Made by a program: the position numbers and the translations under genes
Shown: positions 26,435-35,976 of the stretch, one piece after another
Layout of the letters: the number at the start of each line of letters is the position of its first letter
How positions within the stretch are numbered: the first letter of the stretch is position 1
Origin: Dactylosporangium fulvum
GTDB taxonomy: Bacteria > Actinomycetota > Actinomycetes > Mycobacteriales > Micromonosporaceae
Assembly (NCBI RefSeq): GCF_025137375.1
Contig: NZ_CP073720.1
Location: 8,642,501 to 8,706,500 of the forward strand
Reading direction: 5' to 3'
DNA: 64,000 nucleotides
The notes under the pieces: generated by a model
Told to the model about the DNA's origin: nothing
Databases searched by the model: none
The model's input: only the letters and a program-made list of their open reading frames with translations

Positions 26435-27507
26435 GCCAGGTGCGCCGTCTCGTTGACGGTACGCACCGCGACTCCCCCGTCGGGCCACGAGTCCACGACC
26501 GACAGCCCGGCGGGGTCGAGGTACAGCCGGTGCAGGAACGAGTCCCCGGCCGCCAGCGCGTCACGCAGCAGCAGCTTGATCGGGGTCACGTGGCTCACGA
26601 CGGCGATCTGCCGACCGGCGTGCTGCTCCTGGAGGCGCCGCACGGCCCGCCGCACCCGCATGGTGACCTGCTGGAACGACTCGCCTCCGGGCGGCGCCAC
26701 GGCGGTGGAGGAGAGCCAGCGGTCGAGCTCGGCGGGGAACTTGGCGCGGACCTCGGCGAAGGTCAGCCCCTCCCACTCGCCGAAGTCGCACTCGACCAGG
26801 TCGTCGTCGACGACCACCGGCACGTCGCCGAACGTGGCGGCGGTCTGGCGGCAGCGCCGCAACGGCGAGGTGACGACGACCTCGATCGAGGGTGCGACGG
26901 CGAGCGCCCGGGCGGCGGCAGCGGCAGCCTGCTCCTGGCCGCGGTCGGAGAGCGGGACGTCCCCGCGGCCGGAATACCGCTTCTCGGCGGTAAACGGCGT
27001 CTCCCCGTGCCGGACCAGCACCATCCGCAGCGGCGACTCGGTCGACGGCGGCGCCCAGGACCGGGTCTGCGCCGACGGCGCCGGAGCGGGGATCTCGGGA
27101 GCCGGAGCGGCCGCACCGTCCATGGCCGCGTTCGCCAGGCGGTCGGCGTCCTTGTTCTGCTCCCGGGGAATCCACGAGTAGCGGACGGTCCGGAACTGCT
27201 TGGCCAGCGCCGCCGCCTCGGCCGCCAGAGGGCGCAGCCCGGGGTGCTTGATCTGCCAGCGCCCCGACATCTGCTCGACGACGAGCTTGGAGTCCATCCG
27301 GACGTCGACCTCGTCGGCGCCCAGCTCCGAGGCTGCCCGCAGCCCGGCGACCAGCCCGGTGTACTCCGCGACGTTGTTGGTCGTCACGCCCAGCGCGCCC
27401 TGGCGCTCGGCGAGCACCTCGCCGCTCTCGGAGCGCACGACGGCGCCGTAGCCGGCCGGGCCGGGGTTGCCCCGCGACCCGCCGTCCGCCTCGACGATCA
27501 CGCGCAT
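26431..27507 (-). CDS. Bifunctional RNase HI / acid phosphatase fusion
   Basis: 358 residues from ATG 27507. Residues 1-130 are RNase HI (VEADGGSRGNPGPAGYGAV, NNVAEYTGLVAGL, DSKLVVEQMSG), which cuts RNA in RNA-DNA hybrids. A Pro/Ala linker follows. Residues about 160-358 are a histidine phosphatase (VLVRHGETPFTAEKRYSGRG, SPLRRCRQTA, GGESFQQV, VVSHVTPIK), related to CobC alpha-ribazole phosphatase. The homologous fusion in M. tuberculosis is Rv2228c. It is downstream of the zinc-ribbon gene with a 4-bp gap. Confidence 0.94.
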   Translation of the reverse strand: MRVIVEADGGSRGNPGPAGYGAVVRSESGEVLAERQGALGVTTNNVAEYTGLVAGLRAASELGADEVDVRMDSKLVVEQMSGRWQIKHPGLRPLAAEAAALAKQFRTVRYSWIPREQNKDADRLANAAMDGAAAPAPEIPAPAPSAQTRSWAPPSTESPLRMVLVRHGETPFTAEKRYSGRGDVPLSDRGQEQAAAAAARALAVAPSIEVVVTSPLRRCRQTAATFGDVPVVVDDDLVECDFGEWEGLTFAEVRAKFPAELDRWLSSTAVAPPGGESFQQVTMRVRRAVRRLQEQHAGRQIAVVSHVTPIKLLLRDALAAGDSFLHRLYLDPAGLSVVDSWPDGGVAVRTVNETAHLA

Positions 27508-27511
27508 CCGG

Positions 27512-28252
27512 TCAGAGCCCCGATTCGGCGGTCCGGACCAGGATGCGGCGGCACTCCTCGCACCGGACGACCTCGTCGGCCGGTGCCGCCTTGACCCGGG
27601 CCTTGTCACCGCCGGCCAGCTCGATGCGGCAGCCCTCGCACCGGCCGAGGCGGAGCATCGCGGCGCCGATGCCGCCGCTGCTCTCCCGGATCCGGTCGTA
27701 GAGCGAGACCAGGTCGGCGGGCAGGTCGGCGGCGAGCGGCCGGCGGCCGGCCTGGCGGAACTCCTCGTCCTTCGCGATCCCGGCCAGGGTCTCGTTGCGG
27801 CGGCGCTCGGTCTCCTCCCGCGTGGTGCGCGCGGCGGTGAGCCGGCCGACAACCTCGTCGAGGGCGGCCTGCGCGGTCTCCCGCTGCTCCATCAGCTCCA
27901 GCTCGGCGTCCTCGAGCTCGCTCTGGCGCCGGTTGAGCGTGGCGATCTCGTGCTGGAGCGCCTCCAGCTCGCGGGACGGGCCGGTGCCGGTGTCGAGGCG
28001 GGCCTGGTCCTTGTCCTTGCGGGCGCGGACCTGCTCGACGTCGCGCTCGAGGCGGCTGATGTCGCGGTCCAGGTCGTCGACGGCGACCTGGGCGCGGACC
28101 CGTTCGTCCTCCAAAGTGGACAGCTCGCGCGCCAGCCGGTCCAGCTCGGCGTGCTCGGGCAGCGCCTTGCGCTTGTGGGCGAGCTGGGTCAACGCGATGT
28201 CGATCGCCTGCAGGTCCAGCAGCCGCCGCTGCGCTTCCGGATCAGCTTTCAC
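27512..28252 (-). CDS. C4-type zinc-ribbon coiled-coil protein
   Basis: 246 residues from GTG 28252 (GGAGG upstream). A long antiparallel coiled coil (residues about 10-180, LSTLEDERVRAQVAVDDLDR and following) precedes a C-terminal zinc ribbon (RCEGCRIEL ... VRCEECRRIL, two CxxC pairs). This DUF164 family has been linked to chromosome or flagellar functions in various bacteria, with no firm role in actinobacteria. The start overlaps the Nif3 stop by 4 bp, so translation is coupled. Confidence 0.9.
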   Translation of the reverse strand: MKADPEAQRRLLDLQAIDIALTQLAHKRKALPEHAELDRLARELSTLEDERVRAQVAVDDLDRDISRLERDVEQVRARKDKDQARLDTGTGPSRELEALQHEIATLNRRQSELEDAELELMEQRETAQAALDEVVGRLTAARTTREETERRRNETLAGIAKDEEFRQAGRRPLAADLPADLVSLYDRIRESSGGIGAAMLRLGRCEGCRIELAGGDKARVKAAPADEVVRCEECRRILVRTAESGL

Positions 28253-29043
28253 GAAGGAGTCCTCCACAGAGTCCAAGGAGACGTGTCCACATCGGACACG
28301 ATCGTCTCCACGCCGGCCTCGGTCCGCAGGAACGCCGCGACGTCGTCGAGCCACGGCCGCTCCGACGCCCAGTGCGTGACGTCGATGAGGGCCGGTCCGC
28401 CACCGGCCAGATGTTCCTGCGCCGGATGGTGGCGCAGATCCGCGGTCAAGTATGCGTCAACGCCGGCCCGCACGGCATCGGCCAGGAACGCGTCACCGGA
28501 TCCGCCGGACACGGCCACCGTGGTGACGGGCGTGGATGGGTCCCCTGATGCCCGTACACCTCCGGGCAGAACGGCGGCGGCGAGCCCGACGAACTCGGCC
28601 AGGGTCACCGGCGCGGGCAGCGTGCCGATCCGGCCGTGCCCGCGGGAAGGCTCGTCGGGTGACGGTCGCAGCGGGCGGACGTCGCGCAGGCCGAGGCGGG
28701 CCGCCAGGGCGTCGGAGACGCCGGGGTTCGCGACGTCGCCGTTGGTGTGGGCGGTGTAGAGCGCGATGCCGGACCGGATCATCCGGTGGACGATGCGCCC
28801 CTTGTAGGTCGTGGGTGCCAGGGTCGAGACACCACGCAACAGCAGCGGGTGGTGGGTGAACATGAGGTCGGCGCCGGCAGTCGCCGCCTCCTCGACGGTG
28901 GCCGGATCACAGTCGACGGCCAGGAGGACCTTGGTGACGGGGGCGTCGGGCTCGCCCAGGACGAACCCGACACGGTCCCAGTCCTCGGCCCAGGACACGG
29001 GGTAGCGCTGCTCCAGCAGCCGCACCAGTTCGGCGACGCGCAC
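28249..29043 (-). CDS. Nif3-like dinuclear metal-centre protein
   Basis: 264 residues, GTG start. Nif3 signatures are WAEDWDRVGFVLG, MFTHHPLLLRG with two metal-binding His, YTAHTNGDVANPGVSD, and C-terminal DVTHWASERPW. It probably forms a ring-shaped hexamer binding two metals per subunit. Related enzymes are annotated as GTP cyclohydrolase I type 2, but physiological activity is unproven. It is first in a tight run with the zinc-ribbon and RNase H/phosphatase genes, conserved in mycobacteria. Confidence 0.93.
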   Translation of the reverse strand: MRVAELVRLLEQRYPVSWAEDWDRVGFVLGEPDAPVTKVLLAVDCDPATVEEAATAGADLMFTHHPLLLRGVSTLAPTTYKGRIVHRMIRSGIALYTAHTNGDVANPGVSDALAARLGLRDVRPLRPSPDEPSRGHGRIGTLPAPVTLAEFVGLAAAVLPGGVRASGDPSTPVTTVAVSGGSGDAFLADAVRAGVDAYLTADLRHHPAQEHLAGGGPALIDVTHWASERPWLDDVAAFLRTEAGVETIVSDVDTSPWTLWRTPS

Positions 29044-29052
29044 GGCGTGACG

Positions 29053-29631
29053 TTACTCCACGCCGCCCGAACCGGCGACGCGTTGGGCGTGGATGGCCGG
29101 ATGCTCGTCGAGTGCCATGAGCGGCAGTTCCCACGGGAACTCCTCCACCAGCCGATCGCCCTGGCCGGGCGCGTGCAGCCGGATGACGTCCTCGCCGTAG
29201 AGGACGGTCACGCCCCACGAGCGGAGCCGGTCGATCGACTCGCCGAACGCCGGGTGGGCGGCCATCGCGGCGTTGGTGAACGGCAGGGCCACGATCGGCA
29301 GCCCCATGCCGATGCCCTCGACGAGCATGCCCAGCGCCAGGGTGTCGGCGATGCCGGCGGCCCACTTGTTGATGGTGTTGACGGTCGCCGGCGCGACGAT
29401 CATCGCATCGGCCGCCGGAAGGATGTCGGGGTCACCGGGGTATTTGTACCGGTGCCGGACGGGATGCCCGGTCTGTAGCACGATGCGGGGAACGTCGAGC
29501 CACTTCAGTGCGTCGGGTGTGGCGACCACGCAGACGTCCCAGCCCCGCTGTCGAGCGAGCGAGACCAGCTTGCCAACCCCTTGGGTGCTCGGGGAGCCGC
29601 ACACCACGGCGTAAAGGACAGGTCCGGACAT
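29053..29631 (-). CDS. Flavoprotein of the PPC-decarboxylase (HFCD) family
   Basis: 192 residues from ATG 29631. The motifs VLYAVVCGSPSTQGVGKLV, DAMIVAPATVNTINKWAAG and ALPFTNAAMAAHPA define an FMN-binding homo-oligomeric decarboxylase fold, as in phosphopantothenoylcysteine decarboxylase and lantibiotic decarboxylases. The PxMNxxMW motif of CoaC is replaced by PFTNAAMAAHP. The coenzyme A role is therefore doubtful and the substrate unknown. It is 9 bp downstream of no gene but directly precedes the Nif3 start on the same strand. Confidence 0.82.
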   Translation of the reverse strand: MSGPVLYAVVCGSPSTQGVGKLVSLARQRGWDVCVVATPDALKWLDVPRIVLQTGHPVRHRYKYPGDPDILPAADAMIVAPATVNTINKWAAGIADTLALGMLVEGIGMGLPIVALPFTNAAMAAHPAFGESIDRLRSWGVTVLYGEDVIRLHAPGQGDRLVEEFPWELPLMALDEHPAIHAQRVAGSGGVE

Positions 29632-29651
29632 GCCGGCATTGTGCACTGCGT

Positions 29652-30884
29652 TCAGACGCCGACGCTCATATGTTCGGCAAGTTCGGCGACCGAAGCTGAC
29701 GGAGTGCCCCGGGTGCGGCGTAGCACGTCGCTGAGCACCTCGTGGGCCAGCGGCCGGCAACGGATCTCGGACGGGGCGAGCCGGTCGCCCTCCAGCAGCA
29801 TCTCGCTGGCCACGTCGATGTCGCCGATCAGCGCCCGGGCACGGGCCTGGTCGAGGAAGTGGTGCGCCCGGCGCTCCGGCAGCAGCGCGTTGAACCCTTC
29901 GAGGTCCAGCCGTTCATGCACTTCCACCGCCATACGGCCCTCGCCGAGCTCGACGGCGGCGGCCGCGCGGTGCAGCTGGACATTTGTCGGGCCGAAGCAG
30001 GTCCAGTAGTAGTTGGCGTCGCCGTCGAGACCCCGGGACGCCTCCTCGGCACCGGCCAGCAGGTCGCGGACCGTCGCGCCGTCGCCGATCCGGGCCGCCG
30101 CCATGGCACCCTGCAACAGCAACTGGCCATAAACGGAGAGCCGTTCGGGCGAGCTGTCGTTGCCGGCGGTACCGGGTGCGAGCCGGTTGGCGATGTTGAC
30201 GTTGATCTCCAGGGCCGGGCGGGCCCGCCCCAGGGCGAGCAGCGCCATCGCGACCCGCGTGGTGGCCACACCGGCGAGCAGCTGGTCACCGGCACGCTGG
30301 GAGACAGCGATCGAGCGGTCGGCGGCGAGCCAGGACAGCTCGTGCTCGCCGAGCTTGCGCAGCACCGACGACGAGATCTGGTAGACCTGCCCGAGCAGGT
30401 GGGCGGCCTCCCTCGCGTGCGGGCCGTCGTTGTAGGCGGTGTCGGCGGCCTGCGCCTCCCGCAGGAGGCGGGGCAGGGTCCGGGCGAGCGCGCCGTACTT
30501 CGCGTGCTGAAAGGACAGCCAGGCGTGGGTGACCGCCTTGCGCATCTCGCTCAGCGGCGGCGGCTCCGGCGGGGCGTAGAAGAAGGCGCTGATCTGGTCA
30601 TACCGCTCCAGCGCCGCGCGGATCTCCTCGACCTCGACCTGGTCGACCCCGTTAGGGTTCTCGGGACGGCGCTCCGGATCCTTGCCGAGCAGCAGCTGCA
30701 CGTCGAGCTGCAACACATCGGCGATCTCATACACGACGGAGAACTTGTCGAGCCGGCGCACCCCGCGCTCCACCTTGTCGACCCAGCTCTTCGACTTGCC
30801 GAGCCGATCGGCGAAGACCTGCTGCGACATCTTGCGCCGGTTCCGCCAGTACGCCACGCGGCGGCCGATGGGCAGCTCATCCAC
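29652..30884 (-). CDS. XRE-family regulator with TPR-like sensor domain
   Basis: 410 residues. GTG at 30884 is preferred over 30893 because GGAGG then has an 8-base spacing. The N-terminal helix-turn-helix at about residues 8-62 reads WRNRRKMSQQVFADRLGKSK..VDKVERG. The rest is alpha-helical, with repeating A/L patterns (HLLGQVYQISSSVLRKLGEH, VATTRVAMALLALGRARPAL) resembling TPR arrays seen in actinobacterial regulators that respond to small molecules or peptides. It is divergent from the Prim-Pol-like gene, a pairing I have seen repeatedly in Micromonosporaceae-type genomes. Confidence 0.88.
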   Translation of the reverse strand: MDELPIGRRVAYWRNRRKMSQQVFADRLGKSKSWVDKVERGVRRLDKFSVVYEIADVLQLDVQLLLGKDPERRPENPNGVDQVEVEEIRAALERYDQISAFFYAPPEPPPLSEMRKAVTHAWLSFQHAKYGALARTLPRLLREAQAADTAYNDGPHAREAAHLLGQVYQISSSVLRKLGEHELSWLAADRSIAVSQRAGDQLLAGVATTRVAMALLALGRARPALEINVNIANRLAPGTAGNDSSPERLSVYGQLLLQGAMAAARIGDGATVRDLLAGAEEASRGLDGDANYYWTCFGPTNVQLHRAAAAVELGEGRMAVEVHERLDLEGFNALLPERRAHHFLDQARARALIGDIDVASEMLLEGDRLAPSEIRCRPLAHEVLSDVLRRTRGTPSASVAELAEHMSVGV

Positions 30885-31029
30885 GTCGCTCACCTCCGGA
30901 GGTCACCCGCTCGGTCGAAATCGCACGGTTTGTGCGGTTCCACCGGCACACCTGCTCATAAGTTCCGAGATGCAAGTTGCAGCCCCCGTCGCCAAGACCA
31001 ACGACGCACACAGCGTCCGGTAACGCGAC

Positions 31030-31704
31030 GTGGTGTCGTACGCACTTCCGAGTGATCCCGCCTGGCAGGAGGCGTTCATGCTCGCTTGGGAACGGTTCAA
31101 GCTCCGCAAAGCGGCCGTTGAGTACACCGCGCACGGCTGGCCGGTGCGGCCCGGCGCGGCGCTGGTCGGCGGGCACGCCGGACGGCACTCGCGGCGGCGC
31201 CGCTTCGACTGCGGCGAGGCCGGCTGCCCGACGGTGGCCTGCCACCCGACGCCCCTGCCGCCGACCGCCTCGCCCGAGGTGGCCGCCGCGCACTGGCGCG
31301 CCCGGCCGTACAGCGTGCTGTTCCCGACCGGGCACGCGTTCGACGTGCTGGAGGTGCCGGCCGCACTGGGCCGGGCCGCGCTGCTCGGCGACGGGTTCGT
31401 CGCGGCGCGCGGGCCGGTCGCGGTGGCTCCCGGCGGGCGTTGGATGTTTCTGGTACTTCCCGGCCACGGCGTCCTGCCGGAACTGGCCCAGCAGCCCGAG
31501 GTCGTGCTGCACGGTCCGGATTCCTGGGTGCCCGCACCGCCGAGCCCGCAGTTCGGCGGGCGGGTGCGCTGGGAGCTGCCGCCCGACGCCCACGGCTGGC
31601 GGCCCGCTGAGCCGTATGCCGTGCAGGCGCTCATGCTCGACGCTCTCGGGGCCGGTCCGTCGACCGCCTCCGATCGGCGCACCACATGGCGTGCGGCGGC
31701 ATAA
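31030..31704 (+). CDS. Degenerate Prim-Pol (bifunctional primase/polymerase N-terminal)-like protein
   Basis: 224 residues, tandem GTG codons at 31030/31033. It carries the family layout: helix ALRKAAVEYTAHGWPVRPGA-like start, CGEAGCPTVACHP cysteine motif, AHWRARPYSVLFPTGHAFDV, then LEVPAALGRAALLG and a C-terminal RWELPPDAHGWRPAEPYAVQ. The acidic DxD of active Prim-Pol enzymes is replaced by FDVLEVP, so polymerase activity is unlikely. It is probably a stand-alone, non-catalytic descendant working with the divergent HTH regulator. Confidence 0.7.
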   Translation: MVSYALPSDPAWQEAFMLAWERFKLRKAAVEYTAHGWPVRPGAALVGGHAGRHSRRRRFDCGEAGCPTVACHPTPLPPTASPEVAAAHWRARPYSVLFPTGHAFDVLEVPAALGRAALLGDGFVAARGPVAVAPGGRWMFLVLPGHGVLPELAQQPEVVLHGPDSWVPAPPSPQFGGRVRWELPPDAHGWRPAEPYAVQALMLDALGAGPSTASDRRTTWRAAA

Positions 31705-31938
31705 CTGGGCATGCATTGGCTACGCTTCCTGCCGGGGTCCGTACCGAAACCTCGCTCGGCCGATCCTGCACGAATATTCACGTGCAGAATTCAGGCCAAT
31801 GCCCAAGGTAGCGTCGCTGTAGCCCTAAGTCGACCCTTGTAACTCAACCGATGTACTCAAGAGATAGGCAGTCGCCTACTCATCATTAGGGTGTTGATCT
31901 ACTCTATTGATCGACTTCCTGAGTGATGGCCCCGCCGA
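31705..31938. other. AT-richer intergenic stretch
   Basis: No gene. Base composition drops sharply around 31830-31925 (runs such as TCTACTCTATTGATC), unlike the rest of the window, and it borders the phage-like small gene. Confidence 0.4.
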
Positions 31939-32337
31939 TCACTCACGGACCGAGACGTCGACCGTGGCCACGACCCTCCGCAGGCCGTCGGACAGCTTGC
32001 GATCCGGGACCTCCATCGGCTCCGCCGCCGGGTCGGCCCGGACGATCCGGCCGCCGTCGGGCAGACGCACGCCACGCGCGGCGAGCAGTGCCGTGAGCGC
32101 GCCGCGTGCGATCTGCGCCGCGTCGTCCTGCTCGGCCCACACCTGCAGGCCGAGGTGCCACCGTACCGCACGGGCCCACGGCATCCGAGAGGCCACCGGC
32201 TCCCCCACCGCCTCCACGAGCAGCACGGGCGCCGCGTCGACCACGTCGTCCGGGCGGGTCGTCACCAGCGTCACGCCCGCCAGGTGCTCCTGCGCGCCGA
32301 GGTACGCCATGACCAGCGCGACAGCGTCGGGTGGCAT
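31939..32337 (-). CDS. Hypothetical protein, possible phage tail-completion remnant
   Basis: 132 residues from ATG 32337 with AGGAAG upstream. It reads PPDAVALVMAYLGAQEHLAG, VTTRPDDVVDAAPVLLVEAV, LQVWAEQDDAAQIARGALTA and DGLRRVVATVDVSVRE. The layout (short N-terminal helix, a Pro-rich strand, DVW.. then a helix of Ala repeats) is reminiscent of actinophage tail-terminator proteins. No other phage genes are present. The flanks are AT-richer than the window. A gene is likely; the function is a weak guess. Confidence 0.5.
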   Translation of the reverse strand: MPPDAVALVMAYLGAQEHLAGVTLVTTRPDDVVDAAPVLLVEAVGEPVASRMPWARAVRWHLGLQVWAEQDDAAQIARGALTALLAARGVRLPDGGRIVRADPAAEPMEVPDRKLSDGLRRVVATVDVSVRE

Positions 32338-32947
32338 CTTCCTGCACGGCCCTTCGATGGGATTGTGGTGCAACGTCCAGCACAACGGCCGGCGCGCTGC
32401 CGGTCGCGTCGGCACAGATACATTTCATGTTCCCCGAAGAAAGGATTCATCAACCTCGGGAGAAACGGCGTGTCGTGTCGCATGGTCCGGCATTTCTCGG
32501 CCGCGGCGCGCCGACGCCTCGACAGCACCGCAACCATGCGCTATAACTCCAGATCCTGCCCCATGATGACATCGGCGATACCCGATCATCGTGCGTTCCC
32601 CGAATCGGTAGACAGAATGTCGAGCCGATCAAGGTCGCGGCGGCTCCGTCCGGCCGGGCACATTCCGGCTTGGCACCGCCGTCCTGGCGGATCGTCCGAG
32701 CTCCTGCGGCGTGTCGCGCGGGACGGCGGCTTCGGCCGGGCGGCTCCTGGCGCGCAATTGCGCCCTGGCAAATGGACCGCGAGGGCCAATTCGGCGGCGG
32801 ATCCGGCCGGACCGCACACCCCGACACCGCCTGTTTCATCCGCGGCCCGGACAGCGGCGAAAGGAACCGCCACGGCCGGGGTGAATGAGCACGTCACCCG
32901 TCGGTGGCGGCCCGCCGCACGGCACCCGGACGGGTGACGGCAATGAA
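32338..32947. other. Gene-free gap before the aceE terminator
   Basis: Frames here lack conserved features. The stretch 32410-32640 is AT-richer than its neighbours. I see nothing else supported. Confidence 0.4.
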
Positions 32948-32981
32948 CGAGGGCCGTACCCCGATCGGGGTACGGCCCTCG
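32948..32981 (-). terminator. Hairpin terminator of aceE
   Basis: Perfect 16-bp arms (CGAGGGCCGTACCCCG and complement) with a 2-base centre, 22 bases past the aceE stop. Confidence 0.8.
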
Positions 32982-33003
32982 TCGCGACGACCTTGTTACA
33001 AGG

Positions 33004-35748
33004 TCACGAGTCGCCACCGGTCTCGCCGACCGGCGCGGCGTTGACGTCGTCGATCGCGTACTTCTTCGCCGCCTCCGCCGGGGCCGAGGCCGGGACCTCA
33101 CCGCGGCGGGCGAGCTGACGCAGCGTGGCGACCACGATCGACTCGGCGTCGACGTGGAAGTGGCGGCGCAGCGCGTGACGCGTGTCGGACAGGCCGAAGC
33201 CGTCGGTGCCCAGCGAGGTGTAGTCGTTCGGCACCCAGCGGGCGATCAGGTCCGGCACCGCCCGCATGAAGTCACTGACGGCGACGACCGGGCCGGCGGT
33301 GTCCTGGAGGACCTGTGTCACGTACGGCACCCGGGGTTCCTCGGACGGGTGCAGCAGGTTGTGCTCCTCCGCCTGTACCGCATCCCGGCGCAGCTCCGTC
33401 CAGGACGTCGCGGACCAGACGTCGGCCGCCACGCCCCATTCCTCGGCGAGGAGCTTCTGCGCCTTGAGCGCCCACTGCATGCCCGTGCCCGAGGCCAGCA
33501 GCTGCGCCTTGGGGCCCTCCTGGACCGGCGCCGCCTGGTACCGGTACAGACCCCGCAGCAGACCCTCCACGTCGACGCCCTCGGGCTCGGCGGGCTGGAA
33601 GATCGGCTCGTTGTAGATGGTCAGGTAGTAGATGAGGTCCTCGGGGGTCTCACCGTACATACGGTTGACCGCGTTCTCGGTGATGTGCGCGATCTCGTAC
33701 GCGAACGCGGGGTCGTAGGCCACGACGGCCGGGTTGGTCGCCGCGATGAGCAGCGAGTGGCCGTCCTCGTGCTGCAGGCCCTCACCGTTGAGCGTGGTGC
33801 GCCCGGCGGTCGCCCCCAGCAGGAAGCCACGGGCCATCTGGTCGGCGGCCGCCCAGATGCCGTCGGCGGTGCGCTGGAAGCCGAACATCGAGTAGAAGAT
33901 GTAGACCGGGATGATCGGCTGGCCGTGTGTCGCGTAGCTGGTGGCGGCGGCGGTGAACGAGGCGACCGAGCCGGCCTCGTTGATGCCCTCGTGCAGGATC
34001 TGGCCGCCGGTGGACTCGCGGTACGACAGGAACAACTCCCGGTCGACCGGCGTGTAGTTCTGCCCGTGCGGCGAGTAGATCTTCGCCGTCGGGAAGAGCG
34101 AGTCCATGCCGAAGGTCCGGGCCTCGTCGGGGATGACCGGCACCCACCGGTTGCCCATGCCCTTGTCGCGCATCAGGTCCTTGAGCATGCGGACGAACGC
34201 CATCGTCGTGGCGACCTTCTGCTTGCCGGAGCCGCGCTTGATGTCGCCGTAGACCTTCGAGTCGGGCAGCTGGAGCGGGATGTGGGTGGTGCGCCGCTGC
34301 GGCACCGGACCGCCCAGCGTGGCCCGCCGCTCGCGCATGTACTGCATCTCGTCGGAGTTCTCGTCGGGCCGGTAGTAGGGCACCGCATACGGGTTGTCGC
34401 CGATCGCGCTGTCCGGGATGTCGAGATACAGCCGGTCGCGGAAGTCCTTGACGTCCTGGAGCGTGAGCTTCTTCATCTGGTGGGTCGCGTTGCGGCCCTC
34501 GAAGTGCGAGCCCAGCGTCCAGCCCTTGATCGTCTTGGCGAGGATGACCGTCGGCTGGCCGGTGTGCTCGGTGGCCGCCTTGTACGCCGCGTAGAGCTTG
34601 CGGTAGTCGTGGCCACCCCGCTTGAGGTTCCAGATCTGGTCGTCGCTGAGGTGCTCGACCATCTTGCGGGTGCGCGGGTCACGGCCGAAGAAGTGCTCGC
34701 GGACGTAGGCACCGGACTCCGCCTTGAACGTCTGGTAGTCGCCGTCGGGCGTGACGTTCATCAGGTTGACCAGCGCACCGTCGGTGTCGGCGGCGAGCAG
34801 CGGGTCCCACTCACGGCCCCAGACGACCTTGATCACGTTCCAGCCGGCGCCCCGGAAGAAGGCCTCCAGCTCCTGCATGATCTTGCCGTTGCCGCGGACC
34901 GGGCCGTCGAGGCGCTGCAGGTTGCAGTTGATCACGAAGGTGAGGTTGTCGAGCTCCTCGCGGGCCGCGACGCCGATCGCGCCGAGGGTCTCCGGCTCGT
35001 CCATCTCGCCGTCGCCCAGGAACGCCCATACGTGCTGGCCGGACGTGTCCTTGAAGCCCCGGTTGTGCAGGTATCGGTTGAAACGCGCCTGGTAGATCGC
35101 GTTGATGCCGCCGAGGCCCATGGAGACCGTCGGGAACTCCCAGAAGCTCGGCATGAGCCGCGGGTGCGGGTAGCTGGGCAGACCGCCGCCGAGGCCGCGG
35201 TGCGACAACTCCTGGCGGAACCCGTCGAGCTGCTGCTCGCTGAGCCGGCCCTCCATGAACGCCCGCGCATACATGCCCGGGGAGGCGTGACCCTGGAAGA
35301 AGACCTGGTCACCGCCGCCCGGGTGGTCCTTGCCGCGGAAGAAGTGGTTGAAGCCGACCTCGTAGAGGCTGGCGGCACTCGCGAAGGTCGAGATGTGACC
35401 GCCGACACCCACGTCGGGACGCTGGGCGCGCTGGACGAGCATCGCGGCGTTCCACCGGATGTAGGCGCGGATGCGCCGCTCGACGTGCTCGTCACCCGGG
35501 AACCAGGGCTCACGCTCCGGCGGGATGGTGTTGATGTAGTCGGTGGTGGTGAGCGGCGGGACGCCGACCTGTCGCTCCCGGGCACGCTCCAGCAGGCGCA
35601 GCATCACGTATCGGGCGCGCTTGGTGCCGCGCTCGTCGATAACTCCATCCAGCGACTCGACCCATTCGGTGGTCTCCTCAGGGTCGATGTCCGGCAGTTG
35701 ACTCGGCAGGCCGTCGCTGATCACTGGGCGCTTGCGTTCGGTGGACAC
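33004..35748 (-). CDS. aceE: Pyruvate dehydrogenase E1, homodimeric type
   Basis: 914 residues from GTG 35748 (AAGGAA 6 bases upstream); ATG 35790 is less likely. It is the thiamine-diphosphate enzyme that decarboxylates pyruvate and acetylates the lipoyl group of E2. Seen motifs are the active-site loop GGHISTFASAASLYEVGFNH, FFQGHASPGMYARAF, the ThDP/Mg motif FLGDGEMDEPETLGA..NCNLQ (near 243), and GRTTLNGEGLQHEDGHS. E2 and E3 genes are not in the window. Separate aceE near DUF3052 and peroxiredoxin matches the mycobacterial arrangement. Confidence 0.97.
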   Translation of the reverse strand: MSTERKRPVISDGLPSQLPDIDPEETTEWVESLDGVIDERGTKRARYVMLRLLERARERQVGVPPLTTTDYINTIPPEREPWFPGDEHVERRIRAYIRWNAAMLVQRAQRPDVGVGGHISTFASAASLYEVGFNHFFRGKDHPGGGDQVFFQGHASPGMYARAFMEGRLSEQQLDGFRQELSHRGLGGGLPSYPHPRLMPSFWEFPTVSMGLGGINAIYQARFNRYLHNRGFKDTSGQHVWAFLGDGEMDEPETLGAIGVAAREELDNLTFVINCNLQRLDGPVRGNGKIMQELEAFFRGAGWNVIKVVWGREWDPLLAADTDGALVNLMNVTPDGDYQTFKAESGAYVREHFFGRDPRTRKMVEHLSDDQIWNLKRGGHDYRKLYAAYKAATEHTGQPTVILAKTIKGWTLGSHFEGRNATHQMKKLTLQDVKDFRDRLYLDIPDSAIGDNPYAVPYYRPDENSDEMQYMRERRATLGGPVPQRRTTHIPLQLPDSKVYGDIKRGSGKQKVATTMAFVRMLKDLMRDKGMGNRWVPVIPDEARTFGMDSLFPTAKIYSPHGQNYTPVDRELFLSYRESTGGQILHEGINEAGSVASFTAAATSYATHGQPIIPVYIFYSMFGFQRTADGIWAAADQMARGFLLGATAGRTTLNGEGLQHEDGHSLLIAATNPAVVAYDPAFAYEIAHITENAVNRMYGETPEDLIYYLTIYNEPIFQPAEPEGVDVEGLLRGLYRYQAAPVQEGPKAQLLASGTGMQWALKAQKLLAEEWGVAADVWSATSWTELRRDAVQAEEHNLLHPSEEPRVPYVTQVLQDTAGPVVAVSDFMRAVPDLIARWVPNDYTSLGTDGFGLSDTRHALRRHFHVDAESIVVATLRQLARRGEVPASAPAEAAKKYAIDDVNAAPVGETGGDS

Positions 35749-35976
35749 AGGCGTTCCTTCTAATTGCTCGCGACCGGAGGACGACGGCATGGCGCGCTGC
35801 GACCGGTCTGGGTGGCCTCTGGGGTGTGGCTCGCTGGTTCATGGCCGTTGTGTGAGCCCATGTCCCATCCTGCCTGCCCCTCGTGCCGTCCGTCACGTCT
35901 ACGGGACACCAACTGCGACGCGCGACACGATACCCATGGGTAACTTCTCGCCGAGAACTTCTGTGGTGTTTCGCTA

